From Acidiferrum sp963771295 (lineage in GTDB: Bacteria > Acidobacteriota > Terriglobia > Acidiferrales > UBA7541): a stretch of DNA of 64,000 bases. The stretch lies in assembly GCA_963771295.1 (NCBI GenBank), contig CAVYTB010000003.1, forward strand, positions 4,454-68,453, given 5' to 3'. Positions 1 through 8,832 of the stretch are shown here, in pieces. A program made the position numbers and the translations under genes. The notes under the pieces are model-generated. The model ran no database searches and was not told where the DNA came from. It worked only from the letters and a program-made list of their open reading frames with translations. The first letter of the stretch is position 1. The number at the start of each line of letters is the position of its first letter.

Positions 1-653
1 CGATAAATCTTCTGCAACTCGTCCAGGTGCTCCGAAAACAGCTCAATTTGTGTCGTGAGTGTAGAGGAGGTCTTTCGCACGGTCTTTATAGTCGCGTTCG
101 TGATGGATCAGAATCTTCTGGGCGAGGAAGCTGGTGGGGTTCGCCACCAGCACCTTGCTGGCGGGTTTGAAAGGGTATCCGTCCTGTTCGCCAAGGTCAA
201 TTTTCCAAGGCTCCACCAAGGCTCCACCATAAGGATTTCGATGTAACGGAGTTGTTGCGAAGAAATGTCCCCGACTTCCCTCGTCGCCTTACGCTTTCCG
301 TGGCGGTCATATTCACTTCCAATGAGCGGGGACAAAAACTCCACGTAAAAGCCACCCTCCTGCCCATAGTGATAGTGAGTTGCCGGCGGCCGGTCCTCAC
401 CAACGAACTCTTCTTTGAACCCTGCCTTTAGCAGTCGTTCTCTGACACTCGACTCCTCCGCCTTGAGCTTGGTAGGGACAGCAACGTCACCGTCCAACGT
501 TGTAATGGGAAGATACGGCAATTTTCTTGCGCGGGAATCCAGCCGGTACAAACGATGCGCCCAACCTCCGATCAGGACGGCTTGCCCGAGCCACGGATCG
601 AGGGCTTCCACGAACTTCGCAAATGGTTCTAGGTCAGTATTCTGCTCTGTCAT
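1..653 (-). pseudogene. nucleotidyltransferase (AbiEii/GSU2403-like), frameshifted, runs off window
   Basis: Minus-strand gene of the nucleotidyltransferase fold used as toxin in AbiE-type modules. The N-terminal part is intact: GGWAHRLYR near residue 29 and a DxD at D54/D56 (TLDGDVAV) are the expected nucleotide and metal sites. The open frame ends at 108 in an unrelated tail because an 11-bp tandem duplication (205-226) shifts the frame after LMVEPW. Removing one copy restores a family-like continuation (KIDLGEQDGYPFKPASK, later NPTSFLAQKIL and HHERDYKDRAKD). A second one-base shift in a T run near 47-49 precedes ELFSEHLDELQKIY, which runs off the window edge. Its ATG overlaps the stop of the upstream gene (TAATG at 651-655), indicating translational coupling. 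Probably an inactive toxin; assembly error is the alternative. Confidence 0.75.
205..226. repeat. 11-bp perfect tandem duplication
   Basis: Two adjacent copies of ccaaggctcca (205-215 and 216-226). Because 11 is not a multiple of three, the second copy destroys the nucleotidyltransferase frame. Confidence 0.9.
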
Positions 654-1873
654 TATTCGTTGGCCTCAAAGGCGGGAGCGAGAATTCTTCTGTAAATAAG
701 GTCCGCCTGTTCCTTTCCGCGCGAAGGATGTCCGGAAACATCCAACCAAACCTGAACGATATCACTCGATGGCACTCCATCCTTTAGGACGACGCCTCTG
801 AAAACACTCTCACGGTTAACCGGAACTCGTACATATACATCGGCCTGGTTGTCCGCTCCCTTTGCCGACAATCCCAGTAAACTCAGCAGCTCTTGGTTCA
901 TTCGCTCTAAGTAAACGTGTGGTTCTGCCCCGTGGACAAAACCAACTCCGAGTTGCCCGGCCGCAGCGAACAGGCCCAAACAAGCCCTCGGATGTTTGGA
1001 TCGAAGGTCATTCCTTGATTTTCGGCGTTGACTTGGCGATATGTCACTCGCGGAGATATAAGAACGAAGAGCACTCGCTAGTGCACCTTTTCCTCGTTGT
1101 AGAATCATTCGCATCGGAACTTCCAAATTCCGCTTCTGTCCCTCCCCCAGCCATCGATTCACGAGTTCCTTCGCTCTCACGATGCGAAGGCGTCCGGAAC
1201 TCTGTTCCAGGAATCCCTCCTTCGAAAACTGCTCGACGAAACGAAACGCGCTCATGACCGATACGCTGGAAGCGGCCGCCAGTTGCGAAGCTCCTTCGTA
1301 ATGGCCTCGCGGAGCCGAGAGATACGATTCCGGAATTGCGGGCGCGAGAAGGATTTTCAGCATCCATTGGTTCAGGTCCGAGAATAGTTGCGGGGCGTTA
1401 GCCCGTAGTTTCCGCGAAGGGACGGCGCTTCCCGGCCGGCGTTCCGAATCGAGAAACTCAAGATCAAAACCCGAGAAAGACCGAAGCCCTTCGGAGTCCA
1501 TCAACCCGACTGCCACGTGGGGAGCGAGTTTGCGCAGGGACGCCTTAGCCTGTTCTGCGATCGGCTCTGGAAGGTAGTTCGCGACCACAACCGCCACGGG
1601 AAACGACTTGCCGGGCAACTGGTTCGATAGGTGGGCTGCCTCGAGCGCCGCCTGGGAAAGTAGAGGAATAACGCGGTCCCGGCGCCCTTCCGAAGCCCGT
1701 TTGATTTCAAAGACATACTTCTTTCCGGATCGTTCGGCGACCAAATCGGCTCGAAGATCTTTGTCACCCGGCTGTTCGAGAACCTTCCACCCGTGTTCGC
1801 GCAATAGTTCCGCGACGAGCTGAGCGAATTCGTCCTCGTTTTCGTGGTGCGGGCTCGGAAAGTGGTGCGACAC
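653..1873 (-). CDS. AbiEi-like regulator with N-terminal PD-(D/E)xK nuclease-like domain
   Basis: 406 aa with a GTG start (1871-1873) preceded by a GAGG-type site. Residues about 15-140 look like a restriction-endonuclease-like fold: D43 in RADLVAE and E56-x-K58 in FEIKRA match the D...ExK core. A winged-helix region follows around residues 205-245 (SVSVMSAFRFVEQFSKEG, then RLRIVRAKELVNRWL), and the C-terminal third is rich in basic residues with an AbiEi-like layout. It is the upstream partner of the nucleotidyltransferase, with overlapping stop and start codons, as expected for antitoxin and toxin in a type IV pair. Inference: DNA-binding autorepressor/antitoxin, possibly with nuclease activity of its own. 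It could instead be a stand-alone regulator of a mobile locus. The repeats just upstream are its likely operator. Confidence 0.65.
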   Translation of the reverse strand: MSHHFPSPHHENEDEFAQLVAELLREHGWKVLEQPGDKDLRADLVAERSGKKYVFEIKRASEGRRDRVIPLLSQAALEAAHLSNQLPGKSFPVAVVVANYLPEPIAEQAKASLRKLAPHVAVGLMDSEGLRSFSGFDLEFLDSERRPGSAVPSRKLRANAPQLFSDLNQWMLKILLAPAIPESYLSAPRGHYEGASQLAAASSVSVMSAFRFVEQFSKEGFLEQSSGRLRIVRAKELVNRWLGEGQKRNLEVPMRMILQRGKGALASALRSYISASDISPSQRRKSRNDLRSKHPRACLGLFAAAGQLGVGFVHGAEPHVYLERMNQELLSLLGLSAKGADNQADVYVRVPVNRESVFRGVVLKDGVPSSDIVQVWLDVSGHPSRGKEQADLIYRRILAPAFEANE

Positions 1874-1885
1874 AAGGCCTCACTT

Positions 1886-1934
1886 GGCCATGATAATTAC
1901 CATGGTCTTGATAATTCACATGGCCATGATAGCC
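1886..1934. promoter_or_regulatory. three 18-bp direct repeats, probable operator of the AbiEi-like gene
   Basis: TGATAATT occurs at 1891 and 1909 and degenerates to TGATAGCC at 1927, giving an exact 18-bp period. Units are flanked by CCATG/CATGG inverted elements, for example ccatgataattaccatgg at 1888-1905 and the perfect palindrome catggccatg at 1919-1928. The array begins 13 bp upstream of the GTG start, where an autorepressor would bind. Confidence 0.6.
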
Positions 1935-2300
1935 GTTTCTGGCTAGAAGATCAACCTGCATCTCGCCACCGGATTCGGATAGCTCCTGGTGCACCACCCC
2001 CCCCGCCAATTCGCGAACGACGCTTCTCCGTTGACGCTTGATTTGTTGCTAAGAGCGGCCTCAGCTAGCACACAACCGCGCCAGGTAAACCCGCTCCTGT
2101 CACGCCCATTGCCATCCGCTCCGTCCGCAAATTCCGCTCCTGTTAGTGATCAAAGCTTTGGGTGCTCCCGCTAAGTAACCCGTCGACAAAATGCCGCGAT
2201 TTGATCTGACAGCCACAGACAAGGACTTCATGTAACCACGTTCTGACCGTTGAAGAACGGATTGGCTTTGGACAGGACTCGTGACCAAGGAGAACATAAT
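1935..2300. other. intergenic, no gene seen
   Basis: No open frame here has a credible start, ribosome site or family resemblance. The stretch contains a homopolymeric C run near 1998-2005 and otherwise nothing I can name. Confidence 0.5.
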
Positions 2301-2370
2301 ATGGCGACATTCAGTACCAAAGACGGCACGTAGGTCTACTACAAGGATTGGGGCTGGGGGGCAACCATGG
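2301..2370 (+). pseudogene. 5' remnant of an alpha/beta-hydrolase (non-haem chloroperoxidase type)
   Basis: After an AAGGAG site, ATG at 2301 reads MATFSTKDGT, stop, VYYKDWGWG. This is the characteristic N-terminus of chloroperoxidase-like hydrolases (family pattern: KDGTxIYYKDWGxG), with a TAG in place of a residue. Resemblance ends after about 23 codons, so only the start of the gene survives. Confidence 0.6.
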
Positions 2371-2572
2371 TCCGCGGAACGGCATTCCAGGGGGACCCAA
2401 TTCCAGAGCTTCTGCAGTCTCTCCAACTGTCAGAAAAACGCAGAAGCTAAGACCTTAAACTGCTATTTCGATCCAGCCTTGGTTTTGCGAACAGCTATAT
2501 TAAATTGTAGTAATCATTGCAAAAGTAGTAGCAAGGCGCAAATAGCCGCATTTTTACTGGAGATTTGTGCTG

Positions 2573-2591
2573 TGGCGGAGAGGGGGGGATT
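2573..2591 (-). repeat. 19-bp copy of the tRNA-Ser 3' end (att-like)
   Basis: tggcggagagggggggatt is identical to 7878-7896, the CCA end, acceptor strand and part of the T arm of tRNA-Ser(GCU), in the same orientation. Partial tRNA duplication at the far side of an insert is the classic footprint of integration into a tRNA gene. Confidence 0.65.
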
Positions 2592-3173
2592 ATATTGCTC
2601 CATTTTTCGCAACTCTCTTCGTTTCTGTCACTTCACCCGTAATACCTTCATTTTCTGTCGTTTATGGCCGAGTCTCAGCAGTCCCATGAGTCTCACCAGT
2701 GCCTCCCAGTCTCTCCAATGGACATCGAAAGTGCTCCAAAAAAGTAACATGAGTAACAAAACCGGATTTCCAAGGGACAACGCTAAATCCCTTTGCCTGT
2801 CCTGCTTTTTTGCTTCTGAACGCAAAAGTTCCCGAAAGGCCCTAGAGTCTGCTGACGAATTGCTGACGAGTTTTTGGGTCTTCCGGTGGACTCTTGAACC
2901 GATCGAATTCGTAAAGCACGTGAACTGTTTTCCCTAGTCAGCCGAGACTGCAAACACCTGAATCTAAGCTGCGATTCGGCCGAATGTCCCGCCCCGAAGG
3001 CGAGATTCGTAGCCGGTTCTTGTTGGGTAGAAGTTCTTGAATGGCGCTGATTTCAGAGGCATTCCCACCGCATAACATTCTCGATACGGACAACTGGTCT
3101 CCGCGGCGGCCATTCTGACAACGGCTGGAAAGTAAGCTACAGTTTATCAACGTATTGTGGCCTTGGTTTAAAC
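2592..3173. other. intergenic, no gene seen
   Basis: Between the tRNA fragment and the first transposase I find no convincing gene. The long plus-strand frame that covers part of it starts near 2281, out of register with the chloroperoxidase remnant, and resembles nothing. The left end of the first IS must lie here, but I could not match terminal inverted repeats. Confidence 0.45.
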
Positions 3174-4754
3174 GTGTCCCAACACTTGCTATCCGCGAAC
3201 AAGGTACGCAGATTAATTGTTCTGTGGGCTTCCACAATTTATAACAAAAGCCAACTGGCCGAGCGCCTTAGGATCTCTCGAGGGACCGCGCGCAAATATA
3301 TCACGGCCTTCGAACGCTCCTCGCTCATGGGCAATGAAATCGAGCGACTAAGCAACGCAGAGCTTTTGCTAGCCCTACTGCAGAGATCGAGTCCACGCAC
3401 GGAACCCACACGGTCAGATAGATATAATGTACTGGCCAGACAACTCGAGACCATTCATACAAGATTGACGGCTGAGCCGATATCTTTGATTGATGTTTGG
3501 AGCGAATACGCAGCCATTGCATCGACACCATACAAATATTCTCAGTTTGCCAACCGGTACAGCCTCTGGTGTAAAGAACGGCATCTCAAGAGAGCCGCAC
3601 TCAATACCCGGCTATCAATTGTGGTCAATCACAACGATCTGCCAACTCTCAGAAAGTGGAAATTATCTAATAGTCGACAATTGTGGGAGCGAGCCGTGGC
3701 CATTCTGGCGATGAGCAATGGTGACAATGTTGCCAGTATCAGCAGCAAGATTGAAAGATCACCTCAGACGATCAAGAAATGGTGCCTGATATATGCGGCT
3801 GGAGGCTTTGATCAGCTGGCCCTACCTAGGACGAAAGCCCAGTCCACGAAATCACTCGACGATCTCAAAGAGAAGAAGGACAGGCTCATCAAGCTGATAC
3901 ACGAATCCCCGCGTCTTCACGATATAAACCGAGCATCATGGAGCTTGAGTGCGTTGGCCACAGTTTACGAGAGACTTTATGGAGCGCCCATATCCAAAAG
4001 TTCGATATCCGAATACTTTCAGGCAGCAGGATACAAATTTAAGAAGGCCAAGAAAGTGCTCACCAGCGGTGACCCAAAATATCGGGAGAAGCTAAGCAAG
4101 ATTACACAAACACTTTCCGAACTTGCACTCGACGAGAAATTTTTTTCAATCGATGAGTTTGGTCCCTTTTCGGTGAGGGTCCGCGGAGGCGTTGCCCTCG
4201 TATCTGGCGATGAAATACGGACAATACCACAAAGACAGAAGAGCAAAGGTAGCCTTATATGCACGGCAGCGCTTGAGCTTTCCACGAATCAGGTCACGCA
4301 CTTTTATTCATCCAAGAAAAACACAGGCGAAATGATCAAGCTACTGATGATTCTGATACAAAAGTACAAGCGTGAACGGAAGATATTCTTTTCATGGGAC
4401 ACTGCGTCTTGGCATGCCTCAAAGGCGCTCTACGAGAAGGTTGAAGAAGTGAACGGCGAGAAATATCGCAGCAAGAATATGACTCCGTTAGTCGAGCTTA
4501 TGCCATTGCCGACAGGAGCCCAATTCTTAAATGTAATTGAATCGGTATATAGCGGGATGTCTAAAGCAATCCTCCACAATAGTGATTATCAGTCAGTTAA
4601 AGAGTGCACCATGGCGATTGATAGGTATTTTTATGAACGAAACATAGCCTTCACCGCGAACCCCAGGCGCGCAGGCAAGAAGATCTGGGGCAAAGAAAGG
4701 ACCGAGGCCGTCTTTAAGGAGGAGAACAATTGCAAAGACCCAAACTGGCGATAG
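3174..4754 (+). CDS. IS630-like DDE transposase A
   Basis: 526 aa, GTG start. An N-terminal helix-turn-helix (about residues 15-45, SQLAERLRISRGTARKY) and a second one (SKIERSPQTIKKWCLIYAAGG) precede a DDE domain. The triad is visible as SIDEFGPF (D near 326), SWDTASWH (D near 408) and NVIESVYSGM (E near 455), the IS630/Tc1 order. The protein is longer than ordinary IS630 transposases (about 340 aa) because of an extended N-terminal part. It faces a related 525-aa transposase 232 bp away, tail to tail. The domains are uninterrupted, so it may be active. Terminal repeats and the target-site duplication were not found. Confidence 0.85.
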   Translation: MSQHLLSANKVRRLIVLWASTIYNKSQLAERLRISRGTARKYITAFERSSLMGNEIERLSNAELLLALLQRSSPRTEPTRSDRYNVLARQLETIHTRLTAEPISLIDVWSEYAAIASTPYKYSQFANRYSLWCKERHLKRAALNTRLSIVVNHNDLPTLRKWKLSNSRQLWERAVAILAMSNGDNVASISSKIERSPQTIKKWCLIYAAGGFDQLALPRTKAQSTKSLDDLKEKKDRLIKLIHESPRLHDINRASWSLSALATVYERLYGAPISKSSISEYFQAAGYKFKKAKKVLTSGDPKYREKLSKITQTLSELALDEKFFSIDEFGPFSVRVRGGVALVSGDEIRTIPQRQKSKGSLICTAALELSTNQVTHFYSSKKNTGEMIKLLMILIQKYKRERKIFFSWDTASWHASKALYEKVEEVNGEKYRSKNMTPLVELMPLPTGAQFLNVIESVYSGMSKAILHNSDYQSVKECTMAIDRYFYERNIAFTANPRRAGKKIWGKERTEAVFKEENNCKDPNWR

Positions 4755-4853
4755 CTCTGGCGAATTGATACCGCGGCAAGTTTTCAGCGCAATGTAGCAT
4801 TGTTACATTCTGATCGTCTGACTTGTCTCCTGCGAACTAAGAATTCGCCAGAG
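4755..4853. repeat. 12-bp perfect inverted repeat between the two transposases
   Basis: ctctggcgaatt (4755-4766) is matched by aattcgccagag (4842-4853), starting right after the stop of transposase A. It could be an IS end, a remnant of one, or a weak stem between converging genes. Confidence 0.5.
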
Positions 4854-4986
4854 ACGTTTGGGAGCGTGCCTTGTATCCGCTGTAACGCAGGACTCTTTAC
4901 CTATGGCCGCGGGTCCCAGGATGAATTTCTTTGGGAAACCAGCGCTGCCCACCCTTGGTACACCTCACTCGGCCACGCATGACGGC

Positions 4987-6564
4987 TCACCAGTAATAGA
5001 GGGGATCTTTGCAATTGTTACCCTCGTGAAATTCACTCTGGACCCGTTCCTGTCCCCAAATCTTACGCCCTGCTCTTTTGGGGTGTTCTCGAAAGTGTTC
5101 GTTCCGCTCAGTGTAATAACGGTCGATCGCGTCCTTCGTCGCTTCAACGGAACAATAATCGCTGTTGTGTATGATTCCCCGTGCCATTCCGCTGAACACG
5201 GATTCGATCACATTGAGGAATTGTGCCCTCGCGGGCAGTGGGGCGGTTTTCACAACCGGATATCCTTTGGCCAGTCCTTCTTTATTTCTCTGTTCAATAT
5301 GCTCGAAGAGATCCTTGGAAATGTGCCACGCCGCCGCGTCCCACGACAGATAGATGGTCTTACAGTTGCGATATTGGGTCCGCAGCAGGTCCATCATCTT
5401 GATCATCTCCTGGGTGTTCTTCTTGCTCGAGTAGAAGTGCGTAATCTGGTTGCGCGAAAGTTCCAAAGCGGCAGTGATAATTAAGAAGCCCTTCGACTTC
5501 TCCCATTGAGGCACCGTATAGATTTCTTCCGGACCCACCCGTTTCCGCCCTCCTCTTTTCTTCACGGCGAACGGCCCGAATTCGTCGATCGAAAAAAAAC
5601 CTTCGTCATCCTTCAGCTCCGTTAGAATTTTAACGATGCCGTCGACCTTGGTCTGATAATTTGGGTCTCTGCTGGTAAGCACCATCCGTGCCTTCCGCCA
5701 CTTGTAGCCTGCTTCTTCGATGAACGCACGAATCAAATGGCGTGACAGCGAATACCCCTGCGTTCGCAAAATCTCCTGCATGTCGGTCATTTTCCAGGTT
5801 GTTCGATTGATTCCGTATGTTGATGGCGGCGAATGTAGCAGTGCGAAGACCGCTTGTCTAATTCGATCATCTTGAGACTTCCTCCGAGTATTCACTCTCT
5901 TGGCGAAGAGCGCCGCCGTGGATCCCTCCTGATATCGTTTCCAATAGCGGCGCACTGACCTTCTAGAAAGATGGAGAAACGAACACACCAGAGCCCAGCC
6001 GACCCCTTTCTCATGGGAGAGACCGGCCATCGCCTTCTTGCGCTGGGCAAGAGGACCCTCGCACACGCCTCTCAATAATTTGTCAAGTTCAAGGACATGA
6101 CCAAGCTCCTTTTCCAGCTCAGTACGAGGAATAGCTCCTTGTTGCACTGCTAGCATCCACTCAAACACTTCGCTTCGGCCAGCGGCCAGATCCACTAGTT
6201 GCGAGGCTAGTCCGAGCTCAGTCTTTCTCTTCCTGACATATCCACGAACAGTCGAACCCGCCACCCTCACTCCTGCCAATTCGCACTGGATTTGATGATG
6301 GATGCTCGGTGCAGAATGTCTCTGAAGGCATGGAACATCACGATCCGCCAGCAAGATGGCATCGATGAGAGGAATTGCAGACGCCAGGTTGGGATGCTGC
6401 ATCAGAGGTACTTTCCTTTTCGGTGGAAAGGGGTTGTCAAGCGCATCCCGCACGAACCGGCGATGGACCTTAAACATCTGCGCAATTCCCCTGATCGTTC
6501 CCACTCCCCACCGGTATTCGTGTCGTATCTTTGCATACAGATCGATCTTGCATTTCATGTTCAT
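4987..6564 (-). CDS. IS630-like DDE transposase B
   Basis: 525 aa, ATG start. It has the same architecture as transposase A: N-terminal DNA-binding helices, then SIDEFGPFAVKKRGG, LSWDAAAWHISKDL and NVIESVFSGMARG carrying the D, D and E. The conserved blocks ITHFYSSKKNTQEMIK and AGRKIWGQERV are shared with A at clearly less than full identity, so these are two different members of one subfamily and not a recent duplication. It converges on transposase A. No frame break is seen. Confidence 0.85.
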   Translation of the reverse strand: MNMKCKIDLYAKIRHEYRWGVGTIRGIAQMFKVHRRFVRDALDNPFPPKRKVPLMQHPNLASAIPLIDAILLADRDVPCLQRHSAPSIHHQIQCELAGVRVAGSTVRGYVRKRKTELGLASQLVDLAAGRSEVFEWMLAVQQGAIPRTELEKELGHVLELDKLLRGVCEGPLAQRKKAMAGLSHEKGVGWALVCSFLHLSRRSVRRYWKRYQEGSTAALFAKRVNTRRKSQDDRIRQAVFALLHSPPSTYGINRTTWKMTDMQEILRTQGYSLSRHLIRAFIEEAGYKWRKARMVLTSRDPNYQTKVDGIVKILTELKDDEGFFSIDEFGPFAVKKRGGRKRVGPEEIYTVPQWEKSKGFLIITAALELSRNQITHFYSSKKNTQEMIKMMDLLRTQYRNCKTIYLSWDAAAWHISKDLFEHIEQRNKEGLAKGYPVVKTAPLPARAQFLNVIESVFSGMARGIIHNSDYCSVEATKDAIDRYYTERNEHFREHPKRAGRKIWGQERVQSEFHEGNNCKDPLYYW

Positions 6565-6913
6565 TCAGATTCTCCCGTCTGACCAATCAACAACGGGGCC
6601 TTCGATTGCCGATTGCAGTTCTGTCTCGTGGGGTAATACTGCGGGCGATCTTTGACCGGCGATTGGAGCTGCCTTTTTGTTGTGCGCTCTCCTCCATTGT
6701 CGCCCCCCGAATGAGACGCTCCTTGGAGCGGGGCCCGCAGACACGCGGGAGTGGTAGTAGCAAAAACAGTATCGCAGAAGCTCTCTAAATTTAGTTAGGT
6801 CGTTAGGTATTCGCGGATAGGATTGGATGAGAAGCACAACGAGGCCCTGACGATGCAAGTTTCACTATCTTGAACAGAGAACGAGGCCTCCGACAGTCCA
6901 GTGATGGTCAGGA
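6565..6913. other. intergenic, no gene seen
   Basis: Lies upstream of transposase B and downstream of VapC. No convincing frame or hairpin. The right end of the second IS is presumably here. Confidence 0.45.
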
Positions 6914-7324
6914 CTAGAGAATCCTCACACCTCTTGAAGCGCCGGCTCTAAGCAGGTCAGAGTCCGACGTTGCTAATGGCAACTTGAACCGCAGAGCGAG
7001 CGCGAGATATGCCGCGTCGTAATTCGTGAGGCCGTTGGCCTGTGCCAGGGCGGGCAATTCGAGAATTTCGGAAGGTGCCTGCTGCGCGGCCTCAATCGGA
7101 AGCGCCTTCAATCGCGTCAAAAAACCGTCAACCTGATCGAGGGAGATTCGCTTGCGCCGGCAGGCCATGAGGAGGCCGTTGCCAACTTCATAGAACCACA
7201 GGAGGGGGACCAAGGCGCGTTTTTCGGAGAGGCTTGCAAGGACGGCCAGGCTGTATTTTCGATCCGCTTCGTCTTCAAGAAACCACTGGAGCGCGAGAGA
7301 CGCATCCAGCACGAAATCACTCAC
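6914..7324 (-). CDS. vapC: VapC-type PIN-domain ribonuclease toxin
   Basis: 136 aa with the full acidic set of a PIN nuclease: D7 in VLDAS, E46 in YEVGN, D103 in NYDAAYLALA and D121 in ATSDSDL. PIN toxins cut tRNA or rRNA using metal ions held by these residues. The start is GTG, sharing GTGA with the antitoxin stop, so the two are translationally coupled and the toxin follows its antitoxin. The length is normal for the family and nothing is missing, so the toxin is probably functional. The module sits inside the stretch bounded by the tRNA-Ser duplication, where it may act as a stabilising addiction module. Confidence 0.88.
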   Translation of the reverse strand: MSDFVLDASLALQWFLEDEADRKYSLAVLASLSEKRALVPLLWFYEVGNGLLMACRRKRISLDQVDGFLTRLKALPIEAAQQAPSEILELPALAQANGLTNYDAAYLALALRFKLPLATSDSDLLRAGASRGVRIL

Positions 7325-7578
7325 AGACGGTGCCCCTCGTGAATCAGCTCCTTGACCGTGACACCCTCCAGGCGGACTCGATTCCTCTCGACAAAAGCGA
7401 GCATTTCACGCACGGCTTCGCGCTGCGCACCGTTTGCAGTTCCAGTGCTCCTAGATCGCTCTTTTTGCCTGAGAACTTGCAGAGCTTCGCCAATCACTTC
7501 CTCGATGCTATGGAAGTGGCCGGACTTCAGTTCTTCTTTGACGATCTTTTCCTGTTCAGGCGTCAAGTTGATATTCAT
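7321..7578 (-). CDS. type II antitoxin (ParD/CopG-like) paired with VapC
   Basis: 85 aa when started at ATG 7578 (MNINLTPEQEKIV). The frame extends upstream, but the added residues look non-natural. The first half resembles ParD/CopG ribbon-helix-helix antitoxins: short beta strand, PEQEKIVKEELKSGHF, then SIEEVIGEALQVL. The C-terminal part (AFVERNRVRLEGVTVKELIHEGHRL) would wrap the PIN toxin. The stop overlaps the toxin start. Autoregulation of its own promoter is expected for this family. Confidence 0.8.
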   Translation of the reverse strand: MNINLTPEQEKIVKEELKSGHFHSIEEVIGEALQVLRQKERSRSTGTANGAQREAVREMLAFVERNRVRLEGVTVKELIHEGHRL

Positions 7579-7877
7579 TACCTTAGACTCCATTGGCCTA
7601 CCATCTTCATGATAGCAGCGTCGCCACCATCGGTGACTAGCTTGACACAATTAATTGGCACAGCAAGTCATCAAGACTCCGGGCTTTTTTGCCATTTGAC
7701 TATGCGGAGAAGGGTAACTTCGAACCCCCAAACGCGAGAATCGGAAGTTCTTCTTTCTCATATATTTATAGTTTAGCGTTAATAACCACAACAGTAAAAG
7801 TCGGCTGGAAAAATCCAGGAATGAGTAACACGAAAAAACCGCCAGAAAAAAGTCTGTATTTTCAAGCACTTATGTTC

Positions 7878-7971
<94 letters not shown>

Positions 7972-8026
7972 GTTGATACCGTCCAGTTCATAATAACTGA
8001 CAACGCGTTGAGTGACAATTGTGAAG

Positions 8027-8389
8027 TCAACCGCTGCATTCTGGTGCACCCTGCCGCAGAACGGCCTCTTGAATTCCGGGTTCGCGGAGAAAGTCCACTT
8101 GTCCTCGCTTAACGTTGTCGCCCTCGCGCACGGCCACTCGCAGTACCGTGCCCATCGCTCTCGCTGCCACTTGCGCCGTGGATTGAGCGATTACACTTCC
8201 GGGCGCCTCTAATTCGTCGGCAATGTTCTCGTCCTGCATTTTTTGCACATGTAAACCCTGCACAACCTCTGCTTTTTCGGGCCTGCTTTCCATGCCACCA
8301 CCGCACCCGGCGGCCAGCATTCCCGCGGCAATAAAAACAATCTGCAATCCCTGTCGCATTGCGTCTCCCATTCTTCCGATGAAATTCAT
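8027..8389 (-). pseudogene. RND adaptor (HlyD/AcrA-type lipoprotein), N-terminal fragment
   Basis: From ATG 8389 the product starts with a lipoprotein signal (IAAGMLAAGC) and the first strands of a membrane fusion protein: ELEAPGSVIAQSTAQVAARAMG and VREGDNVKRGQ, the usual lead-in to the biotinyl-lipoyl-like hairpin. After about residue 98 the sequence no longer fits the family and stops at 8027, so more than two thirds of the gene is missing. It points away from the efflux operon on the other strand and is probably the remnant of a second pump. Confidence 0.65.
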
Positions 8390-8408
8390 CGCTGGCCTGC
8401 GCCTGTAA

Positions 8409-8702
8409 TCAGCGCTGACTCCGGCGTCAGTACGCCGGCTGCCCGGGGGCCCAGACTCCTGCAAAGCGCTCTTCGCGCAACTTTCCAATTACCTTGATGA
8501 ACAGCTCGATGATTCCCTCTGCGAGAAACTTGAGCAGCACCTCGATGGTTGCGAACCCTGTAAAGATTTCCTCGCCAGCCTCGAATCCACCATCCAACAA
8601 CTTCGCGCGGCTCCTCCCGGCTCCATGACCAAAGCTTCAGCCGCAAAGATTCGCCACGAACTTCTGCGCCAATTCCCATATCCTCTCTCCGCCAACGATT
8701 GA
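8409..8702 (+). pseudogene. zf-HC2 (anti-sigma-like) zinc-finger protein, start missing or non-standard
   Basis: An open frame after a TAA at 8406 encodes CKALFAQLSNYLDEQ, then EKLEQHLDGCEPCKDF, with the Cys...His-x3-Cys-x2-Cys zinc ligands of zf-HC2 proteins, ending at TGA 8702. These proteins sequester ECF sigma factors. No ATG, GTG or TTG lies in frame upstream of the zinc motif. CTG at 8415 is the only near-start, so either the 5' end was lost or an unusual start is used. Same strand as the efflux operon 130 bp downstream; the expected sigma gene is absent. Confidence 0.55.
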
Positions 8703-8832
8703 CAATGCCGCGCGCCTGAAGGTACCCTCTCCGCCACGTATTCCGCCCCTGAAGGAATCGTGTCCCCGGAGACATTCCTACTTAAGTTCGAATGAATTTC
8801 GATGCGCTGGCCGTCGAGAACTGAGGACTGAG

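Noticed and set aside
2281..2937. 218-aa plus-strand frame
   Set aside because: Starts out of register with the chloroperoxidase remnant, crosses the tRNA fragment, and resembles no protein family.
3000..6914. Terminal inverted repeats for the two IS630-like elements
   Set aside because: I compared the flanks by eye and could not find a convincing matched pair, so IS boundaries are not given.
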